Assembly (NCBI GenBank): GCA_029865665.1 | Contig: JARXAV010000284.1 | Location: forward strand, 1-10,301 | DNA from: Flectobacillus sp. | Lineage (GTDB): Bacteria > Bacteroidota > Bacteroidia > Cytophagales > Spirosomataceae | Reading direction: 5' to 3' | DNA length: 10,301 bases | Shown here: positions 7,701 through 10,301 of the stretch, piece after piece | Position numbering within the stretch: position 1 is the stretch's first letter | Layout: every line of letters begins with the position of its first letter | The notes under the pieces: generated by a model | The model's database searches: none | The model's input: only the letters and a program-made list of their open reading frames with translations | What the model was told of the DNA's origin: nothing | Made by a program: the position numbers and the translations under genes

Positions 7701-10301
7701 TAAAACACCCTTCATCGAAATACCCGATTTTTTTAGGACTGCTTCTTCAGGATTAATACCAGCCATAACGGACGGAATCCCTACAAGAGGTACCGTTCCA
7801 ACAGGAATCCTAACGAAATCAGCATATTTGTCCACCTTTTGAGGTGCCTCATAATCCTTCTTAACTTCCTTCGGAGCGGTGATATTATTCATATCCTCCT
7901 TTTTGGCCGCATGCGGAAATTCAATTTTATACTCCTTACTTTCTGATAATTCATCTAAATTAACAGGAGCAAAAGCGAGTAATAGAGGTTCTTTTTCGGG
8001 TGCTTCCGTATATTTTTTACCTTGCAAATCAGTTAAAGCCTTTTCTTCTATCTTTTTGGAATCCCCTTTAGCAGTTGCTACCGCATTTTTTTGATTCTGA
8101 ATTTCCATTTTTAAGGCAAGTGCATCATCTTCTTTTCGTTGCGTTTCTGACTTCGAAGCTTTTTTATCTGATATTTTATCATCTGCTTTGCCGAATTTTG
8201 CTTCCTTATTTGGATCTTTTACTTTTAGCTCCATTTTTCCAAAATTCACTCCCATCATCTCCCTCTGAGTAAATTCCATCTCAGAGGCACCAATTTTACC
8301 ATCGCTTGCTTTCCCTGCCTTTACGTCTAAATGTTGCATACGAATATAAGGTTCACCTTCAGGGTTCCCTTGTAACGTAATTGGGGCATAGCCAAAGAGC
8401 ATAATTTTCGCTTCTGTTTCTACAAAATTGACAGAAGTCATTACTGTAACAGCATTATCTTTATTCTTAGCATCTAGTTTTACAACAAGATTTCTAAAAT
8501 TCAACTCTTTTGTACCAGCTGTGGCAGAGAAAATATTCGTTTGCTTTCCTTTTTCAAGCTTTCCTTTGTCTAAATACAACACACCCGAAATCAGATAGGC
8601 ATCACTTGATTGCTTGATCGCTTTATCCACTTTAATATTAAAACCCATTAACGTAGCAAACTTAGGAATATCGTTATCCTGTCGTAACAAATAGAGGTCT
8701 TTCCGCCTTTTTTCAAGGGGATTAGCACTATTATGTTGTTGTGCCTGAATAGCCGTAAAAGCATACTTAGAGGTAGCAAAACCTTTTTTACTTGCCTCTA
8801 GCTCAAAATCCTCTCCTTTGGGTACTAGTACCTTAAATTGCCCATTTTTATTGGTCAAGCCTTTACTACCGCTTACAGATACCTCTACACTGTCAATGGC
8901 ATTAAAAGAATCCCCAGGTTTACGAACCGACGCATCATATTCCTGATGAACTCCCTTGATATACGTTGTACTATCATAAACGGTTCCATAAAAATACATA
9001 GCAGGCTTGAGCCTTATTTTTACTAAAAATGTATCTTTTTTAACTTTAGTTTTTGGTAAAGAAATGGTAAACTCCTCCTCGACATAGGTTGGAATCGACG
9101 TGGTATCACTCGCTAATACTCGTTTATTCATAACTTTAATAACCAATTCCCCCTTCGATACTTTACCCACATATCCACCTGTCCAAGTAGCTTTTCCATT
9201 ATACTTTATAAGTTGCCCTTTTTGCACCACTTGTTCGTTATCGTCTATTTTGACAACGGCCTCCTTTAAATAAACAGAATCCTCAGCATTTCTCAACCCT
9301 AGTGTTCCAGTTCTATTGATATAGGTGATAATCCTATATTTTACCTCGTGATTAAGAACTACAGAATCAACTGCATAGAAAGATGTGAGAGTACTTTGAG
9401 TCTGTACAAAATTTTCTTCAAAAAATTGTTCTCGATTAGGCATTCTTGCTTTTACCGCTTTGATAAAGCTCTCTTTTCGATCCTCCATCGTAGCTCCTGT
9501 AATCGCTTTTTTCTTGAATTTACTGACAGGCATATAGGTAACATCATAGCCATCAAAAGAGACTTTCACAGAATCTTTCATTTCGCCAACACGTGCCAAA
9601 CTAAAATATCCTTCTGCACTCGTTTTACTTGATTGGCCTTGCAATTCAACTGTTGCTCCCGACAAAACAGAGCCGTCACGTAGATAGACACGCCCCTCTA
9701 CATAATAAGCATTACGGTTGATAACCAGTATTTTTGCCTCATCTTTCAATTGATAGACAAGCGTATCCGACACAATGTTATTTGCATTGAGTGGGTCAAC
9801 AGCACTGAGTACAATTTTGGTATTTTTAGCTGTGTTTTGTGGGATGTCTATTTCAAAATATCCTTTATCATTCGTCCGAACAGATTTTCCTAATACCCTT
9901 ACTGAAACATTGGCAAGGCGTTCTGTTTTTTCACCCTTTGTTTCTACATAGCCACTAATGAGATGATTGGGAGCTGTATAATTAAAATAGTCGGTAACGC
10001 CTGCATAGCTCCCCTCTTTGATGTCTTCGATATCATTTACAGGAAATACAACCGCTTTACGACCCTTCTGTTTTACTCGAAGCACAAATTTGTCATTGTA
10101 CGGTTTATTATAAAATAGTTGGGCGACTGTACTAGTTTTGCCAAAATCTGCTACTTTAACATAAGTATCATTATTGAACGAAAGTGTTGCTTTTTCACCA
10201 TCTATATTTCCCTCCTGTTTGAGATAAGGATTCTTATCAAGGCTTGTTTTAAGACGATAAAGGGCTATTTCTTCAATATTATCCTTTGATAAAGCCGATT
10301 C
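1746..10301 (-). CDS. Giant modular protein with C-terminal bulb-type lectin array, 5' end beyond window
   Basis: One open frame covers 2851 codons from the right edge to the TAA at 1748-1746. The reading stays open through 10086-10301, so the start is outside the window; the GTG at 10085 is an internal Val. Visible residues in order: three carboxypeptidase-regulatory-like segments (about 112-184, 195-259, 434-516), beta-rich sequence, a charged linker (692-771), a second beta-rich region, a coiled coil (1024-1185), a Gly-rich beta body (about 1294-1720), an eight-cysteine patch (1729-1774), and eight B-lectin domains (1824-2851). GNA-type lectin domains bind mannose through QxDxNxVxY, and 14 of 24 possible sites here match it in full. 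The protein ends directly after the last lectin domain (WSTLTKGK), with no recognisable type IX secretion C-terminal domain. No transmembrane helix or enzyme motif was seen. A secreted or surface glycan-binding protein is the likeliest reading; export route and target are unknown. Confidence 0.95.
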   Translation of the reverse strand, partial: ESALSKDNIEEIALYRLKTSLDKNPYLKQEGNIDGEKATLSFNNDTYVKVADFGKTSTVAQLFYNKPYNDKFVLRVKQKGRKAVVFPVNDIEDIKEGSYAGVTDYFNYTAPNHLISGYVETKGEKTERLANVSVRVLGKSVRTNDKGYFEIDIPQNTAKNTKIVLSAVDPLNANNIVSDTLVYQLKDEAKILVINRNAYYVEGRVYLRDGSVLSGATVELQGQSSKTSAEGYFSLARVGEMKDSVKVSFDGYDVTYMPVSKFKKKAITGATMEDRKESFIKAVKARMPNREQFFEENFVQTQSTLTSFYAVDSVVLNHEVKYRIITYINRTGTLGLRNAEDSVYLKEAVVKIDDNEQVVQKGQLIKYNGKATWTGGYVGKVSKGELVIKVMNKRVLASDTTSIPTYVEEEFTISLPKTKVKKDTFLVKIRLKPAMYFYGTVYDSTTYIKGVHQEYDASVRKPGDSFNAIDSVEVSVSGSKGLTNKNGQFKVLVPKGEDFELEASKKGFATSKYAFTAIQAQQHNSANPLEKRRKDLYLLRQDNDIPKFATLMGFNIKVDKAIKQSSDAYLISGVLYLDKGKLEKGKQTNIFSATAGTKELNFRNLVVKLDAKNKDNAVTVMTSVNFVETEAKIMLFGYAPITLQGNPEGEPYIRMQHLDVKAGKASDGKIGASEMEFTQREMMGVNFGKMELKVKDPNKEAKFGKADDKISDKKASKSETQRKEDDALALKMEIQNQKNAVATAKGDSKKIEEKALTDLQGKKYTEAPEKEPLLLAFAPVNLDELSESKEYKIEFPHAAKKEDMNNITAPKEVKKDYEAPQKVDKYADFVRIPVGTVPLVGIPSVMAGINPEEAVLKKSGISMKGVLLLPEIWRFKMDDPALAIEKLEIDKKFAMKMATIGKTDEAKPEIVRFGMADKFMCYWKTVQLYNNFKGFGVGGTINTDKENYININSLGLSVIDGRVYPNVDLSTPKDGFKISKLRFKTVGKKSITIKGNPDDKSYEIEGSLRIEYDEKESKDLSTDTKDRFGHDLSKEQIEINKKLKDNEKKIADANQELENKQAEIEERQRKKREEELAIQQANLTTAENAERRKRLQMYDTDDLKKALEEKRTALEKLKNQVESDRAALAKAEAEKKDELEKAAKAKKAKVEAEKKDTDARVAVENGQQREVDTKSRETKGLIDRVFPIEVQLFKWSTTGKFIVSAAPSPDALSFGPVAIKIRRIVFAKGVAATETQPASPVKESEIQDLLKMSEDEMKKLNSSVKFNDANTYIDKEGKRIGATSEASQKTKEGAAIDNLSVKAIEDKVTLDNPLTTAWAMGFAGGVEVETKSVNIDSDASFYVGDFDGKGIVFKMNEFMLKVDAPSFRAYAKVKIGTSGKKIGAEGEGTFEGATMKTAMSLKFYKLFDEKGNGTGIELGAALKVALGPTGLPMGPITWTALGGGFDLNTADKKFAVFLLGDARTTGVPEKVTRYKKIRLAVEYDGKAECSSGVPIVIRGSMEVWSGIIVARNEKEEKICDVTADIDMCRVMVVCKIDCEIKVSDKKVKVDGLAFISKSAGFFLGATVRADILGMNVNGIAVLGIMCDTQDGAAPKELGNYVKGLPKYLYQNDNRTISAIYLGVDVAYQSTKNGGLSAFGIDLVKYSSEINAKGRLHAGVNFSNGNFMITSSLKLEAEAKASILAFNMGGKLDLDLELGGGRTNELGWNFRASANAKLEIGAGNYANEACNDYSITGITWCSKCITCCDGTSWRCWARIDVPYPCGTRSRFAKICLEGQMGVYYQEKGVPEARGWRVQLGGNMPGTQSGGNRFSEASSITAESSLAPGESKVSPNGIYKLTLQKEDGNVVITKDGTKIWETRTTGVDAFKVQNDGNLVAYAKGGAAKWSSQTNGQSGDRTVLVMQDDGNLVLYKDGENSIWSSGTSNIFTEAEVTSKSLIKAENMLRPGQLLTSNNDKYKVAIDTDGNVTLRRENGKVIWATETGGADIDAFKVQNDGNLVAYARGGVPKWDSKTNGKGNNTTVLLMQNDGNLVLYKSLDEITPGYVKVYRGKDAIWGSGTDGGTSKNEKANTFPAVASLVTDSELSVNESRTSPNGIYKLTLQDVGNVVLTKEGIKIWETNTTGVNVLKLQKDGNLVAYANGVAKWSSNTSLSNQAQLFLKAGIIRTSPVLVVQDDGNMVLHNESQAQMWSSGTANVFAEEEVKKSILQAEKTLSTNESLVSANGDYKLTLESDGNVTLRNYISKIVWATDTDDKNVSMFKIQNDGNVVVYLQDGKPEWASSTHGKGGSKSVLFLQDDGNLVLYGEYESLRPGNVTLYRFKNPIWNSNKSGRIAPKTIENPFLPESSLEAKSLLKLNQSKNSPNRIYKLSLTQDGNIILTKKGAKIWDTQTGGKGVEVLKVEKNGNLVAYDSKWNRIWSSDTEGKGDRTTILTIQDDGNLVLYKNGKEALWSSNTNNVLSEVEVEKSILKNEKALRHNQSLTSPNDTYKLIFESDGNVVLRKAKNEIWSIGTAGKGTDVFKVQNDGNLVAYSKDGVPVWATVTNGKGNNRTALMMQDDGDVVLYKTLEESKSSSVSIYRIFEPIWSSSTTGGKVKKDRENPYPAGSSIVSDRALKRGESRTSANGIYKVTLNESGNLVITKNNTLIWQANTSGDALRLQEDGNLVVYGQGGNPQWASSTNGKGDATTVMVIQDDGNLVLYKNGKEGIWSSGTNDLFTENEINTSTIRAENMLRPNQSITSLNGTYKVTLQSDGNVVLYKGALAIWTTGTYGKDVDAFKVQKDGNVVAYIKGGIPAWSSETYGKSGAEAVLMMQNDGNLVLYKSLERLNPGNITNAVYRVKDIVWSTLTKGK
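1749..2108 (-). repeat. Lectin unit B4, terminal
   Basis: 120 residues. It is the only unit with all three sites intact (QSDGNVVLY, QKDGNVVAY, QNDGNLVLY). It keeps the B-type extension (LERLNPGNITNAVYRV) but lacks the linker, because the protein stops right after the last strand. Confidence 0.9.
2109..2462 (-). repeat. Lectin unit A4
   Basis: 118 residues. The second and third sites are intact (QEDGNLVVY, QDDGNLVLY) and the first is lost (NESGNLVIT). Confidence 0.9.
2463..2879 (-). repeat. Lectin unit B3
   Basis: 139 residues. The second site is intact (QNDGNLVAY). The third has N changed to D (QDDGDVVLY) and the first is lost (ESDGNVVLR). The B-type extension is EESKSSSVSIYRI. Confidence 0.9.
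2880..3242 (-). repeat. Lectin unit A3
   Basis: 121 residues. Only the third site is intact (QDDGNLVLY). The second has Q-to-E and D-to-N changes (EKNGNLVAY) and the first is lost (TQDGNIILT). Confidence 0.9.
3243..3662 (-). repeat. Lectin unit B2
   Basis: 140 residues. The second and third sites are intact (QNDGNVVVY, QDDGNLVLY) and the first is lost (ESDGNVTLR). The B-type extension is ESLRPGNVTLYRF. Confidence 0.9.
3663..4049 (-). repeat. Lectin unit A2, divergent
   Basis: 129 residues, about 8 longer than A1 and A3 because of an insertion between the second and third hairpins (LSNQAQLFLKAGI). Only the second site is intact (QKDGNLVAY). The third ends in His instead of Tyr (QDDGNMVLH) and the first lacks the Asp (QDVGNVVLT). 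Confidence 0.88.
4050..4469 (-). repeat. Lectin unit B1
   Basis: 140 residues. The second and third sites are intact (QNDGNLVAY, QNDGNLVLY) and the first is lost (DTDGNVTLR). The B-type extension in the third hairpin reads SLDEITPGYVKVYRG. Confidence 0.9.
4292..4706. repeat. Perfect 46-base direct repeat between units A1 and B1
   Basis: Bases 4292-4337 and 4661-4706 are identical over 46 bases and lie 369 bases (123 codons) apart in the same frame. Upstream in plus-strand order the match extends by nine more bases with a single mismatch. It encodes the second-hairpin segment around DAFKVQNDGNLVAYA. Confidence 0.9.
4470..4832 (-). repeat. Lectin unit A1
   Basis: 121 residues. The second and third sites are intact (QNDGNLVAY, QDDGNLVLY). 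The first is degenerate (KEDGNVVIT). It is the first unit after the cysteine patch. Confidence 0.9.
4980..5117 (-). other. Eight-cysteine patch before the lectin array
   Basis: Eight cysteines in 46 residues with spacing C-x10-C-x2-C-x2-C-C-x6-C-x9-C-x9-C. In an exported protein this would most simply form a disulfide-knotted plug; the C-x2-C-x2-C-C run could also bind metal. It marks the border between the beta body and the lectin array. Confidence 0.75.
5150..6420 (-). other. Glycine-rich beta body of unknown family
   Basis: Visible residues from about 1294 to 1718 show alternating strands and Gly turns, such as GPTGLPMGPITWTALGGGF and FAVFLLGDAR, then LDLDLELGGG near the end. Six cysteines lie between about 5845 and 5545 (contexts AEC, KIC, DMC, VVC, IDC, IMC). 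I do not recognise the family. The composition resembles a beta-barrel or solenoid, but no hydrophobic transmembrane pattern is obvious. Confidence 0.45.
6745..7230 (-). other. Long charged coiled coil
   Basis: About 160 residues (visible 1024-1185) rich in K, E, A, Q and R. Hydrophobic residues recur at heptad-like spacing in stretches such as LKKALEEKRTALEKLKNQV. It is Pro- and Gly-poor until near its end. It sits between beta-rich parts and probably forms a helical stalk or hinge, or an oligomerisation element. Confidence 0.75.
7990..8227 (-). other. Lys/Glu/Asp-rich linker
   Basis: Visible residues about 692-771 are dominated by K, E, D, A and Q (for example KADDKISDKKASKSETQ), with almost no aromatic residues. 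They are probably helical or disordered and separate two beta-rich regions. Confidence 0.6.
8755..9002 (-). other. Carboxypeptidase-regulatory-like domain 3, with insertion
   Basis: Visible residues about 434-516. It begins FYGTVYDST, carries an insert of roughly 20 residues, then IDSVEVSVSG, TNKNGQFKVLVPKG and LEASKKGFAT. The final segment matches the family well; the insert after the first strand is unusual. Confidence 0.65.
9525..9717 (-). other. Carboxypeptidase-regulatory-like domain 2
   Basis: Visible residues about 195-259. It shows VEGRVYLRDG, LSGATVELQG and TSAEGYFSLARV followed by VKVSFDGYD, the textbook order of the family and the best of the three matches. Confidence 0.8.
9750..9968 (-). 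other. Carboxypeptidase-regulatory-like domain 1
   Basis: Visible residues about 112-184. The pattern is LISGYVE, then LANVSVRVLG, then TNDKGYFEIDIP. The G-x-V start, the A-N/T-V middle strand and the turn D-K-G-Y-F are hallmarks of this beta-sandwich family, which in Bacteroidota usually acts as a structural module of surface proteins. Confidence 0.75.

Noticed and set aside
10083..10085. GTG as the start codon of the giant gene
   Set aside because: The frame is open for 72 more codons to the window edge with protein-like composition (for example TYVKVADFGKT), and no signal peptide follows the GTG. It is an internal valine.

Overview
The window reads as two large genes on the minus strand, each cut by a window edge, with one 85-base gap between them (1661-1745). 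About 99% of it is coding. The style points to Bacteroidota, probably a Cytophagales-like lineage. The DNA is AT-rich, the one visible start codon has an A-rich leader without a Shine-Dalgarno sequence, the signal peptide ends V-V-A before Q, and the proteins carry carboxypeptidase-regulatory-like and fibronectin type III (FN3) modules typical of that group's surface proteins. The assignment is inference from style, not from a marker gene.

Layout, read in the direction of transcription (right to left). From the right edge (10301) to 1746 runs a giant open frame of 2851 visible codons whose start lies outside the window. In order it contains a short N-terminal part, three carboxypeptidase-regulatory-like beta-sandwich segments (about 9968 to 8755), a beta-rich region, a Lys/Glu-rich linker (about 8227-7990), another beta-rich region, a long charged coiled coil (about 7230-6745), a large glycine-rich beta body with scattered cysteines (about 6420-5150), a compact eight-cysteine patch (5117-4980), and finally 1028 cysteine-free residues made of eight bulb-type (GNA/mannose-lectin-like) domains ordered as four A-B pairs (4832-1749). 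After a 15-bp stem-loop (1699-1734) comes the second gene, starting at 1660 and leaving the window at base 1. It encodes an exported protein with a clear signal peptide and at least two, probably three, FN3-like modules.

The two genes are co-oriented and closely spaced, so they are probably co-transcribed: a giant modular protein with a terminal lectin array, and a secreted FN3 partner. The lectin array suggests binding to mannose-rich or related glycans, but no enzyme, toxin or immunity motif is visible and the biological role is unknown. No RNA genes, insertion sequences, CRISPR arrays or plus-strand genes were found.
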